A stretch of 64,000 bases of DNA, taken from Bacillus sp. 491mf. Its GTDB lineage: Bacteria > Bacillota > Bacilli > Bacillales > Bacillaceae_G. Positions 24,557 to 33,542 of this stretch are shown one piece after another. Under the pieces are notes generated by a model that was not told the DNA's origin, made no database searches, and saw only the letters and a program-made list of their open reading frames with translations. The stretch covers positions 62,001 through 126,000 of the forward strand of contig NZ_FOLV01000011.1 in assembly GCF_900112415.1 (NCBI RefSeq), given 5' to 3'. Made by a program: the position numbers and the translations under genes. Each line of letters begins with the position of its first letter. Within the stretch, counting starts at the first letter, position 1.

Positions 24557-27500
24557 ATGGATTTTCAAGTGCCGACAATATTAATTGGACTTGGAGGAAT
24601 TGGCAGCACGATTACGCATGATATTTACCGAAAGCTTCCACTAGAACGGCGCAAAAAAGTAGCGATGCACGTCTTTGATACAGATATTAATACGTTAAGT
24701 CACTTTCAACATATTCGTAAATTTGTGACGCAAACGAGTTCGAGTAAAACACCGCGCGAATATATTGCAGAAGATCCAACAATTCCAGACTGGTTTCCGA
24801 TTGATCCAACGATACTAGATAAACCGTTAACAGAAGGCGCAGGCCAGCTTCGGGTTATTTCCCGCTTAGCACTTCGCGCAGCAATGAAGGAAGATAAATT
24901 AACAGCGTTTTGGCAGGAAATCGAGAAAATTTTTCCGGTCACTAGTGATAAAACAGAGTACGGTATACGGGTTATTATTATTACATCATTAGCTGGTGGT
25001 ACAGGTTCAGGGATGTTTTTGCAAATTGCCCTTTATTTACGAGAAATGCTTCGGAAAAAGTTGCAACATCACAACATTTTAATTCGCGGCGCTTTCTTGC
25101 TTCCTGACGCTCTCGTAAAGACGCGCACAATAAGCGGGAAAGAATTTGAAGCAGTGCAGGCAAACGGTTACGCATCATTAAAAGAATTACACGCTATTAC
25201 ATTAGGATCTACTGGAGAATTATCACGGCGCGGAGGTGTTACAATTGAGTTAGAATATAGGCCTGATCAAGTCGATGAAGATGGTCGTACAAATCATACA
25301 ATTATGCAACATCACTTACCATTTAATTATTGCTTTTTATATGATTATGAAAATTTACATGGGCATCATTTAAATAGTTTGTCTGACTATATGGAACAAA
25401 TGACAAATACGATTTATTTACAACTATTTAGTCCAATGTCAACAAGTCATTTCGCGCAGGAAGATAATCAAATTCAGCAACTTGCTGATTCAAATGGTAG
25501 AGCCCGTTATTGCGGAGCAGGAGTCGCGAAACTTATTTATCCATATGAAAATGTTCTTCGTTATTGTGCTTTGAAATGGGCTGTGCAAGGGCTAGAGGAA
25601 TCGTGGCTTCATTTAGATCGACTCTTTTTAGAGAAGAAAAGTCGGTATGAGCAAGATGTTCGCCGCGGTATGCAACGTGAAAAACTAGAGCGGGGGAAAA
25701 GTTTCCTAGAGGATTTAGAACATTTAGCGACTCGTCCAGAACAAGCGCATGTATTTTATAAACAAATGTATTATGAAGCACGTGAAGGAGCAGAAGGTGG
25801 AAAAATTGGTATATCAAAGGCAAAATTGTTTCTTGATTCGGTAGAAAGTTATGTGCAGCGTACAGTGCAAAAAGATGAAGAGTTAAACCGGTTGCAGCGA
25901 GAGTGTAAAATTTCGGCTGCAAAGTTGAAAATTACGGAGCAAATGAAAGGGGAAGTAGCGCGAGTTGATCATGCGGTGCGGTTATATGCGTATGCAATTC
26001 CAAGCCGTGTACATGAGCATGTCACAACATTAGTTTATGACATAATTGAAGCAGATCGTTTTACGCCAAGTGGTTCAGAAGGACAGTCCTATCAATTAAA
26101 TACGTGGTTTTTGAAGAAAACAGATCCTGTTCATCCTGTAGCTGCAAGGTATATGTTATATGAAATTCGTAAATTGTTAACTGAGAAAATGAATCGTTTA
26201 CACGAAAATAATGAGCAAAAGCGTAATCTCATTCAAAATTATGATAAGAAGTTTAATGTGGGTAATATTGAAGGAACGGTAACAGCCGTCAGGCGTGTTG
26301 AACTCGCACAGCAACAAGGGTGGATTGGAAAGATATTCCATAATGAGCAGCGCTTATTCCGTAAAGAATTCCAAGATATCGCCACCCAATATGTACACAA
26401 GTTAAATGAGTACCGAAAAGAAATGTTGCTAGAACTTGTGTATCAATCATTATATCAAGCTGTAGATAAAATGATTCAATATTGGGAACGTTTCTTTGAT
26501 AATTTACAAGAAACTCGTGAAAACTTATTATTAGACATTCAAAAGCGTAGTAAGGAATTTGAGGGGAAAACCAATCCAACAAATGTTTACGTATTAGCAG
26601 ATGAACGAATGCAGGAAGAAATATGGAAAGACATTCATCACCATGTAAACAATGGTGTGCTGCCAAAAGAGATATCTACTGAAATTTATATGAGTTTATA
26701 TCGAGAATATTGTCGGGAAGTAGGGGCGGAGGAAGGGCAATCGCAAAAAGTAGAAGATTTTTATCGAAAACATATTTTAACGTATTGTGAAAAAGAACTG
26801 CAAGAACGGTACAGAGATAAACTAGAATTAAATATTATTGAAGCACTTCGAAAAGAAGCTGCTATTCAAAGACGTGATATAACAGAGTATGTCAGTGAAA
26901 AAATAGAAGATTTATTACACCTTGCAAGTCCATTTATACCGAAAGTTTCTCATCACAGGGAATTGCAATATTGGGGTATTCATCCACTTGTTCAGAAAGA
27001 GTTAAATGAAGAAGCGCTTCAAGAGATGTTTCAAGAAAAAGAAACCGTTGATACAGATTTTTCACCGTATGAAATTGTATGTTATCGTGCACATTACGGG
27101 TTATCGCTGCCAGATTTTCCAAAGTTTTCGTCCGGGCATCTTGGAAATGGTAATGCAAACGAGAAGGGAGATTACTTTCAGGCGTATTATCGCCGCGTAA
27201 ATAAATTAAACATTCGTAAATCAAATTTAACGCCGCATCTCGATAAATATTGGCATTTGCCAGCCTTTATGCCAGATTTAAATGCAACGCAAACGAAGTT
27301 AGATTATGAGAAATGTAATCGCGCTTTACTATATGCATATATATATCGCTGGATTAGCCTTGCTGCTGTGGATGGTCAGTTCGTTTACCAATATAACGGA
27401 GTGGGCCGAAGTTCTCTTATTCAATCGATGGGAAAAAATGTATCGAATGAAGGGTATAAATTGCACCGTGCGCTACTTCATAATCCATTTATTTATGAAA

Positions 27501-27919
27501 ATATCATTTCTCGTTTTGAAGAAGAACAGGAAAAAGCATTGCAAAATGGAGGGCATTTATATACACATTCATTTGTATTAGGTGCCCAAGATATAAAATG
27601 GCTTCGGAAAGAACAAGTTCATAATATTTTAGACATTATATTGATGTATGATAAGGAAGCGAAATATGATCCAACTTTAGGGGAAACTTCTGATGAGTTA
27701 TTACGATTACTCGTTGATGAAATTGAACAGTATTTTAAAGCTTATTACGGAGCTGGTGCAGAATCAATGGCCAAAAAAGAAGCAGCTTTATTTGTAAAGC
27801 AACTATGGAATCGCTCATACGCAAAAGAATTTGTCGATTCAAACAGCGCACCATATAAGAAATGGTTACACCTTCTTAATATCCAAATAGAAGAGGAAGA
27901 TAGAATCACGAATGATTAA
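24557..27919 (+). CDS. Large tubulin/FtsZ-like GTPase-domain protein
   Basis: 1120 residues from the ATG at 24557 (GGAAGGTG six bases upstream); an in-frame TTG at 24515 lies inside the repeat and is unlikely. The N-terminus has the nucleotide-binding start VPTILIGLGGIGSTI, and residues 147-152 are GGTGSG, the tubulin/FtsZ signature loop, in the context IIITSLAGGTGSGMFLQIAL. This is the bacterial tubulin-like family (Tubulin_2). The remaining ~750 residues are helical, charged and probably coiled coil, with no known domain. Encoded behind a vWA membrane protein, it may form membrane-linked polymers; the function is unknown. Confidence 0.83.
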   Translation: MDFQVPTILIGLGGIGSTITHDIYRKLPLERRKKVAMHVFDTDINTLSHFQHIRKFVTQTSSSKTPREYIAEDPTIPDWFPIDPTILDKPLTEGAGQLRVISRLALRAAMKEDKLTAFWQEIEKIFPVTSDKTEYGIRVIIITSLAGGTGSGMFLQIALYLREMLRKKLQHHNILIRGAFLLPDALVKTRTISGKEFEAVQANGYASLKELHAITLGSTGELSRRGGVTIELEYRPDQVDEDGRTNHTIMQHHLPFNYCFLYDYENLHGHHLNSLSDYMEQMTNTIYLQLFSPMSTSHFAQEDNQIQQLADSNGRARYCGAGVAKLIYPYENVLRYCALKWAVQGLEESWLHLDRLFLEKKSRYEQDVRRGMQREKLERGKSFLEDLEHLATRPEQAHVFYKQMYYEAREGAEGGKIGISKAKLFLDSVESYVQRTVQKDEELNRLQRECKISAAKLKITEQMKGEVARVDHAVRLYAYAIPSRVHEHVTTLVYDIIEADRFTPSGSEGQSYQLNTWFLKKTDPVHPVAARYMLYEIRKLLTEKMNRLHENNEQKRNLIQNYDKKFNVGNIEGTVTAVRRVELAQQQGWIGKIFHNEQRLFRKEFQDIATQYVHKLNEYRKEMLLELVYQSLYQAVDKMIQYWERFFDNLQETRENLLLDIQKRSKEFEGKTNPTNVYVLADERMQEEIWKDIHHHVNNGVLPKEISTEIYMSLYREYCREVGAEEGQSQKVEDFYRKHILTYCEKELQERYRDKLELNIIEALRKEAAIQRRDITEYVSEKIEDLLHLASPFIPKVSHHRELQYWGIHPLVQKELNEEALQEMFQEKETVDTDFSPYEIVCYRAHYGLSLPDFPKFSSGHLGNGNANEKGDYFQAYYRRVNKLNIRKSNLTPHLDKYWHLPAFMPDLNATQTKLDYEKCNRALLYAYIYRWISLAAVDGQFVYQYNGVGRSSLIQSMGKNVSNEGYKLHRALLHNPFIYENIISRFEEEQEKALQNGGHLYTHSFVLGAQDIKWLRKEQVHNILDIILMYDKEAKYDPTLGETSDELLRLLVDEIEQYFKAYYGAGAESMAKKEAALFVKQLWNRSYAKEFVDSNSAPYKKWLHLLNIQIEEEDRITND

Positions 27920-27975
27920 GAAAAGATTGGGAATCCTTAATCTTGGAATGTATTACTTTGAAAAGAGGGATTCTC

Positions 27976-28116
27976 GTGCCGTTTCTTGGAAGTGTGTACC
28001 AAGTATTTGGATTGTATGCAGAAATTTATCACGCAATGGTTTGTATGGAGAATAAAGATACGCAATCTATTGGTGATGGTAGTAGTAAAGATGAAAATGA
28101 AACTGTAGAAGAATAA
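27976..28116 (+). CDS. Small 46-residue protein ending the vWA/tubulin-like operon
   Basis: GTG start seven bases after AAGAGGGA, encoding MPFLGSVYQVFGLYAEIYHA, then a polar acidic tail rich in D, E and S, ending at TAA 28114-28116. The N-terminal half could form an amphipathic helix. It is followed at once by a strong terminator, which places it in the operon. No family recognised. Confidence 0.6.
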   Translation: MPFLGSVYQVFGLYAEIYHAMVCMENKDTQSIGDGSSKDENETVEE

Positions 28117-28118
28117 TA

Positions 28119-28149
28119 AAGAACATGCAGCAAACTGTTGCATGTTCTT
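28119..28149 (+). terminator. Intrinsic terminator of the vWA/tubulin-like operon
   Basis: AAGAACATGCA and TGCATGTTCTT form a perfect 11-bp stem followed by a T-rich stretch. The next ~540 bp (28150-28690) hold no gene or structure I can identify. Confidence 0.85.
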
Positions 28150-28690
28150 CTCGTTTTCTTATAGTTTTACAACATTCTTAGGTTTTGACCTCTGTTAACT
28201 TGTTTGAATGCAATTTACTGTAACATTACTATCATTTGGTACTTCATACATTCAAATCCTTTTTCACTATTAAACCATTTTACTGTCCTGATTGTTTTCA
28301 TATAAAAAACTTTTAAAAAATTCCTAAAGATGTGTTTACTATTTATATGAACCGAGCAAATATAAACATGTATTTAAATCTGTTCTCGTTTTTACGTTAA
28401 AATGGAAGATAAGAACAGTAAATATTCATTATCGTTTTTGAAACCTCAAAACAACGAAAGCCCTACCTCTCTTTCGTCCTTACGGCTCCGATGACCGTGC
28501 CAGTATGAATCGGGATATCCAAAAACAACGCTTGGATAAATGAACCTCATCGTATACTTAGAAGTATGGGAATAAAAAGTGGTGAGAATAATTCATTTAG
28601 AGGAAAAAGAATTTTTTCTTAGAGGATAATGTTCCTATAATCAAACCGTATTTGTAATCATACCATATTGAGGTACATAAAGCAAAAAAA

Positions 28691-28716
28691 ACAAAATAGA
28701 TGTTAGGCTATTTTGT
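28691..28716 (-). terminator. Terminator of the CarD-like gene
   Basis: CAAAATAG and CTATTTTG arms around eight bases; on the minus strand the hairpin is followed by a run of T (AAAAAAAA on the plus strand at about 28683). Confidence 0.75.
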
Positions 28717-28769
28717 CGTTTTAGGTATCTTATATAATTTAAAATCAAATTCAAACCGGATTTCTTTAC

Positions 28770-29246
28770 CTAGCCGACTTTCGTATTTAACAAATCAATT
28801 GCCTGGTTTTCAGTAATTCCTTTAATTAAACTCAATTCACTAATTAAAATTTTTTGTGCGTTGTCTAACATTTGTTTTTCACTTGTATTAAGTGCTCTTA
28901 CTTTATTCCTACGTATTAAATCGCGAACTACTTCAGCACCTTCTTGTATTTCACCCGTCTTCATTTTCTCCATGTTTTGGGTATATCTTTGCTTCCATGA
29001 GAGTGAATGATCTGATTCGCCGTACTGAAAAATAAGTAATACATTTTCTAATGTAAGCATATCGGCAATTAATCGTATACGTGCTTGTATCATTTTTTTC
29101 ATCGGAATCATTACTTCCATATTACTAATTGGTATTCTTATTACATAATATTTTTGTTTTTCTCCTAGGATTTCTTTTTCTTCTATTGCTTCAATCACAC
29201 CTGCTCCGTGCATTGGATAAACAATTTTATCGCCAATTTGAAACAA
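28770..29246 (-). CDS. CarD-like transcriptional regulator (YdeB type)
   Basis: 158 residues from a TTG start (GGAGGTGG seven bases upstream on the minus strand), a normal length for YdeB. The N-terminal RNA polymerase-interaction Tudor-like fold is visible in FQIGDKIVYPMHGAGVIEAIEEKEILGEKQKYYVI, and the helical C-terminal part (WKQRYTQNMEKMKTGEIQEGAEVVRDLIRR) follows. Proteins of this family bind the RNA polymerase beta subunit and alter open-complex stability at rRNA and other promoters. The longer upstream extension has no ribosome site. Confidence 0.85.
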   Translation of the reverse strand: MFQIGDKIVYPMHGAGVIEAIEEKEILGEKQKYYVIRIPISNMEVMIPMKKMIQARIRLIADMLTLENVLLIFQYGESDHSLSWKQRYTQNMEKMKTGEIQEGAEVVRDLIRRNKVRALNTSEKQMLDNAQKILISELSLIKGITENQAIDLLNTKVG

Positions 29247-29413
29247 ATAATCCACCTCCATATATGGTAACCTATCTAAGTCTATCATATATAAGATAAT
29301 AAGTAAAATATTATATGTTATCACAAAATGATTATCGTAGTCAATAATTTTTGTTTGATTAGATAAAATCATTGTTCCATATTTATAAAACTAAAAAATA
29401 AAATGAGTGTATA

Positions 29414-29466
29414 ATAAATTAAAACTCCCATCAGTGGGGAGTTACTGCTCAATAGTGCGGGATAAA
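29414..29466 (+). repeat. Mini bcr1 derivative (53 bp)
   Basis: Flanked by ATAAA on both sides, with the inner parts CATCAGTGGGGAG and TTACTGCTCA followed by GCGGGATAAA. It corresponds to the two ends of the 155-bp element with the centre removed, and aligns closely with the 55-bp copy at 50172. Confidence 0.7.
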
Positions 29467-29505
29467 TAATGGATTGAAAAAATGTATGAAAGAGGTTTTC
29501 ATAAA

Positions 29506-29757
29506 ATGGTGAAATGGAGTTATTTTGTTTTCATTAATATTCTTGCTTTTATAATGATGGGACTAGATAAAAGGAAAGCAAAGAAGAAACAGTGGCGTAC
29601 ACCAGAGAGTACGTTATTTTTAATTGCAGCAGCAGGGGGAGGTGTTGGAGCTTGGATTGGCATGTATATGTTTCATCACAAGACGCATAAAAATAAGTTT
29701 GTGTTTGGTATTCCATTACTTGCTGCTTTAGGAGTATATGTCTTTTGGATATTATAA
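29506..29757 (+). CDS. DUF1294 family small membrane protein
   Basis: 83 residues from ATG 29506 (AGAGG ten bases upstream); an ATG at 29482 would add eight residues. Three hydrophobic segments, with the family marks MGLDKRKAKKKQWRTPESTLFLIAAAGGGVGAW and HHKTHKNKF. Function unknown in all bacteria I know of. It lies alone between the mini-repeat and rarD. Confidence 0.85.
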   Translation: MVKWSYFVFINILAFIMMGLDKRKAKKKQWRTPESTLFLIAAAGGGVGAWIGMYMFHHKTHKNKFVFGIPLLAALGVYVFWIL

Positions 29758-29847
29758 AAGGTTTAGATGAAAAAGTTATGTAGCGGAAAATTGTAATCAA
29801 ATAGAAGGACACTTTATAATGAAGAAAAAAGAAAAGAGGGGAGTCAA

Positions 29848-30777
29848 ATGGAAGCGCAAAAAAAAGGGATCATATATGCGGCAAGTGCATATATGATGTG
29901 GGGAATCCTGCCGCTTTATTGGAAATTGATTGACGACGTTCCTGCAGAAGAAATTTTAGCGCATCGCATCGTTTGGGCATTCGTTTTTATGTTATTCATT
30001 TTATTCATTTCTAAACGTTTTGGTCAATTTAAGAACGAGTTTGTACAACTTTTTAAACGGCCTAAATTATTCATGTCATTAACGATAGCGTCTATATTAA
30101 TTAGCGGGAACTGGTTTGTGTACATATGGGCAGTCAATCATAACCACGTCATCGAAGCGAGTTTAGGTTATTATATTAATCCGCTTGTTAGTATTTTACT
30201 TGGCACGCTTGTGTTAAAAGAAAAACTTAATTTTTGGCAATACATTGCTGTAGGTTTAGCTGCATTTGGAGTTGCAATTTTGACAATTCGTTATGGATCG
30301 ATTCCGTGGATTGCAATTTCGTTAGCATGTACGTTTGGATTATACGGTTTATCAAAGAAATTATTAGATTATGATTCAATGATTGGGCTGACAATGGAAA
30401 CGATGATTGTAACACCGATAGCTCTTGTATATTTAGGAATGCTTGGTGCAAAGGGGATTAGTTCATTTGGGACAGTATCGATTACATCGACATTACTTCT
30501 AGCAGGGGCTGGTATTGTTACTGCACTGCCGCTTTTATATTTTGCAAAAGGTACAAAGCTTATTTCGTTATCAATGGTCGGATTTTTGCAATATATTGCA
30601 CCGACAATTAGCCTTGTATTAGGAATTTTCGTCTTTCATGAACATTTTACCAATGCACACATGATCGCATTTTTCTTTATATGGATTGCGTTATTTGTCT
30701 TTTCGATAGCAAAAACGAAATTTATGTTAAATAAGCAGCCGAAATTTATAAAAAATAAATCTGCAAAAGTTTCGTAA
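29848..30777 (+). CDS. rarD: RarD family transporter (EamA/DMT superfamily)
   Basis: 309-residue integral membrane protein with about ten hydrophobic helices. The N-terminus KGIIYAASAYMMWGILPLYWKLIDDVPAEEILAHRIVWAF is characteristic of RarD, and SGNWFVYIWAVNHNHVIEASLGYYINPL is its second conserved block. It is a predicted metabolite or drug exporter; the substrate is not known. GAGGGGAG lies eight bases before the ATG. A terminator follows. Confidence 0.9.
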   Translation: MEAQKKGIIYAASAYMMWGILPLYWKLIDDVPAEEILAHRIVWAFVFMLFILFISKRFGQFKNEFVQLFKRPKLFMSLTIASILISGNWFVYIWAVNHNHVIEASLGYYINPLVSILLGTLVLKEKLNFWQYIAVGLAAFGVAILTIRYGSIPWIAISLACTFGLYGLSKKLLDYDSMIGLTMETMIVTPIALVYLGMLGAKGISSFGTVSITSTLLLAGAGIVTALPLLYFAKGTKLISLSMVGFLQYIAPTISLVLGIFVFHEHFTNAHMIAFFFIWIALFVFSIAKTKFMLNKQPKFIKNKSAKVS

Positions 30778-30812
30778 AACGGCATAGTATTATGTATGCC
30801 GTTTTCTTTATA
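30775..30812 (+). terminator. Intrinsic terminator after rarD
   Basis: AAACGGCATA and TATGCCGTTT arms around eight bases, followed by TCTTTA. Confidence 0.82.
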
Positions 30813-30855
30813 ATGAAAGTAAGGATATTCCATTATAAGCGGTGAGGTGCGAATT

Positions 30856-31281
30856 ATGGAAACAATTTTACATAACAACCCATTAATGTCTGCAGTGATT
30901 GCATGGTTTTTAGCGCAATTTACAAAAGTGATCATCAACTTAGTAAAAAACAGAGAATTTGATTTTGCGAAGTTTTTTGCATCTGGCGGAATGCCGAGTT
31001 CTCATTCTTCCACCGTCACAGCATTAGCAATGGCAATCGGAATTGAAGAAGGAATGTCGAGCTCTCTATTTGCGATTGCAACGATTTTTGCGATTATTGT
31101 CATGTATGATGCATCTGGAGTGAGACTTGCTGTTAGTAAACAAGCAAAAATTTTAAATGATTTTTTCCATGGAAGACAAACGGATTATAAAAAATTGAAT
31201 GAACTTGTCGGACATACGCCATACCAAGTCGTTATCGGGGCGCTTTTAGGAATTGTTGTTGCGATTTGTTATTGTTCATAA
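30856..31281 (+). CDS. Divergent PAP2 family membrane protein (YuiD type, DUF212)
   Basis: 141 residues from ATG 30856, with GGTGAGGTG upstream; a GTG at 30847 is inside that site. Membrane segments surround the conserved ASGGMPSSHSSTVTALAMAIG block, which resembles the PAP2 phosphatase motif SGH but is divergent, and VMYDASGVRLAVSKQAKILN. Function unproven; a role in lipid phosphate metabolism is a family-level guess. Confidence 0.88.
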   Translation: METILHNNPLMSAVIAWFLAQFTKVIINLVKNREFDFAKFFASGGMPSSHSSTVTALAMAIGIEEGMSSSLFAIATIFAIIVMYDASGVRLAVSKQAKILNDFFHGRQTDYKKLNELVGHTPYQVVIGALLGIVVAICYCS

Positions 31282-31316
31282 GCAAAGTAAGGAATGAACC
31301 TTACTTTGCTTTTTGT
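31281..31316 (+). terminator. Intrinsic terminator
   Basis: AGCAAAGTAAGG and CCTTACTTTGCT form a perfect 12-bp stem followed by TTTTTG. Confidence 0.9.
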
Positions 31317-31381
31317 TTTGCGCATATTTACGTATGTTTTTGAATATCGTATATGGATTCAGTGAAGAAGGGGGGATATCT

Positions 31382-33241
31382 ATGCAATTGTATGACAAAG
31401 TAAAATACGAAATGGAGCGCCAGGTTACAGCGTTACGTACGATGCAGCAAAGAGATGGAACATGGCGCTTTTGTTTTGAAGGAGCCCCGCTTACGGATTG
31501 CGCGATGATTTTCTTGTTACGTTTGTTAAGAAAAGAAAAAGAAATCGAACCATTTGTAGCAAGGCTTACTTCTTTGCAAGCAAATGAAGGAATGTGGAAG
31601 TTGTATGAAGATGAGCCAAATGGGAATCTTTCTGCTACCATTCAAGCTTATGTTGCATTGTTAGCTTCTAGAGAATATAAGAAAGAAGACAGAATTATGC
31701 GCCGTGCAGAACAATTTATTCGCGAACAAGGTGGAATTACAAATGCTCACTTTATGACGAAGTTGATGTTAGCATTGCATGGACAATACAATTATCCTCC
31801 ATTGTTTCACTTCCCTATGCCTTTTTTCTTTCTACCGGATCATTCCCCGTTCAGTATGTATGAGGTGAGTAATACTGCTCGCATTCATTTCGTGCCTACG
31901 ATTATTTGTATGAATAAGAAATTTGTAGTAGGAGAAATTGACGTTCCTGATTTGAATCATATAGTGGGTGCAAATAAATCAAATTGGTTTCATTCTCAGC
32001 GTTCGTCAGTTTGGCAAACCATTTTATCTGAAGGAAAAAAGCTAATTTCGTATCCGTATACACTTCATCAAAAAGGGTATAAAGCAGCGGAACGTTTTAT
32101 GTTAGAACGTATAGAAGGAAATGGAACACTTTACACTTATGCGAGCGCTACTTTTTATATGATTTATGCCCTCCTTGCTCTCGGTCATTCTATACATTCT
32201 CCTATTATCGAGAAAGCTGTATTAGGGATACAGTCGTACATATGGAATACAAAAAATGGTGCCCATTTACAAAACTCACCTTCAACCGTGTGGGATACTG
32301 CTCTTTTAAGTTACGCTTTGCAAGAAGCAAATGTGTCAGAAGAGGATGCGATGATTGAACGAGCAAATCGTTATTTATTAAGGAAGCAGCATACCTCTTA
32401 CGGAGATTGGCATGTTCATGCACCTTCTTTACCTCCTGGCGGATGGGGGTTTACTGATACGAATACGATTGTACCAGATTGTGATGATACAATAGCAGCG
32501 CTGCGTTCACTTACTTCTATCACAAAGAAAGATAAGAAAGTGAAACGAGCTTGGAATGAAGGGATACATTGGATTCTTGGAATGCAAAATAAAGATGGGG
32601 GTTGGGGAGCATTTGAGAAGAATGTTGATAAGCATATGTTTATGCATATTCCTCTCGATAGCGCAGAAGATATGATTCTCGATCCGTCTACAGCAGATTT
32701 AACAGGAAGGGTACTTGAATTTTTTGGAACGTATGCACCGGATGAAATAAACAGTTATGATTTACACCGTGCAATGCAGTGGCTTTTACGTAATCAAGAA
32801 CAAAATGGTTCTTGGTATGGAAAATGGGGAGTTTGTTACATATATGGTACATGGGCTGCTGTAACAGGTCTGCGGGCAAATGGTTTACCAAATAATCATC
32901 CAGCAATAGAAAAAGCAGTACGGTGGTTAGAGATGATTCAACATCGTGATGGAGGCTGGGGGGAATCGTGCAAAAGTAGTAAGGAGAAACGATTTATTTC
33001 AACGTCTTTTAGTACACCTTCTCAAACTGCATGGGCTCTAGATGCGCTAATTGCTGTATGTGATATGGAAACACCATCTATTCAAAACGGAATCAATTAT
33101 TTGTTAGAAAACGCCTTTCATAATATTGAATATCCGACTGGAGTAGGACTTCCCGGAGAGTTTTATATTCGTTATCATAGTTATCATCGTTTATTTCCTT
33201 TACTGACCTTTGCACATTATGTGAAAAAATACAAAAAATAA
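31382..33241 (+). CDS. sqhC: Squalene-hopene cyclase family terpene cyclase
   Basis: 619 residues from ATG 31382 (AGGGGGG upstream). The catalytic acid motif DXDD is D366-C-D-D369 in VPDCDDT, and several QW repeats are visible (QQRDGTWRF, QNKDGGWGAF, QEQNGSWYGKWG, QHRDGGWGE). Enzymes of this class cyclise squalene to hopanoids, or in Bacillus C35 polyprenes to sporulenes and related terpenols; sequence reading does not decide between them. A membrane-associated protein. An SDR gene in the same direction follows after the small convergent yfhD-like gene. Confidence 0.9.
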   Translation: MQLYDKVKYEMERQVTALRTMQQRDGTWRFCFEGAPLTDCAMIFLLRLLRKEKEIEPFVARLTSLQANEGMWKLYEDEPNGNLSATIQAYVALLASREYKKEDRIMRRAEQFIREQGGITNAHFMTKLMLALHGQYNYPPLFHFPMPFFFLPDHSPFSMYEVSNTARIHFVPTIICMNKKFVVGEIDVPDLNHIVGANKSNWFHSQRSSVWQTILSEGKKLISYPYTLHQKGYKAAERFMLERIEGNGTLYTYASATFYMIYALLALGHSIHSPIIEKAVLGIQSYIWNTKNGAHLQNSPSTVWDTALLSYALQEANVSEEDAMIERANRYLLRKQHTSYGDWHVHAPSLPPGGWGFTDTNTIVPDCDDTIAALRSLTSITKKDKKVKRAWNEGIHWILGMQNKDGGWGAFEKNVDKHMFMHIPLDSAEDMILDPSTADLTGRVLEFFGTYAPDEINSYDLHRAMQWLLRNQEQNGSWYGKWGVCYIYGTWAAVTGLRANGLPNNHPAIEKAVRWLEMIQHRDGGWGESCKSSKEKRFISTSFSTPSQTAWALDALIAVCDMETPSIQNGINYLLENAFHNIEYPTGVGLPGEFYIRYHSYHRLFPLLTFAHYVKKYKK

Positions 33242-33267
33242 ACCGAGACATATTCTCGGTTTATTTT
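33241..33267. terminator. Bidirectional terminator
   Basis: AACCGAGA and TCTCGGTT arms around five bases, flanked by A and T runs; serves sqhC and the convergent yfhD-like gene, overlapping the stop codon of the latter. Confidence 0.8.
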
Positions 33268-33410
33268 TTGTTTGAGTGACCTTTTTGACGCGCATCTGCA
33301 GCATCTGCACGCGCTTGTGCTTCTAAGTCATCTTGATCAGCAAGTTCTCGAGAAAATGCAACATCAATACCGTCAGATACTTTGTTTTGCTGTACATTCT
33401 TATTTTTCAT
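33261..33410 (-). CDS. YfhD-like small protein
   Basis: 49 residues, too short for usual gene callers. On the minus strand ACAAGGAGATTGT precedes ATG at 33410. The product is very hydrophilic and has VSDGIDVAFSRELADQDDLE followed by AQARADAADARQKG, the pattern I associate with the YfhD family of small Bacillus proteins (YfhD is linked with sporulation in B. subtilis). Convergent with sqhC, sharing its terminator. Confidence 0.75.
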   Translation of the reverse strand: MKNKNVQQNKVSDGIDVAFSRELADQDDLEAQARADAADARQKGHSNKK

Positions 33411-33542
33411 TTCACACAATCTCCTTGTGTTTTGCTAAGTTGCAATTATAGTGTGACACAAATAGACTTTTTTATACAAAAAGGAAAATGAAATACAAAA
33501 GACGAAATATATAGAAAATATATTGGAAAGTAGGGGAGAAGA

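Noticed and set aside
28440-28545. GC-richer stretch with CTTTCGTCC and CTCCGATGACCGTGCC as a possible riboswitch or tRNA-like RNA
   Set aside because: No cloverleaf, no conserved riboswitch core and no adjacent gene to regulate on that strand.
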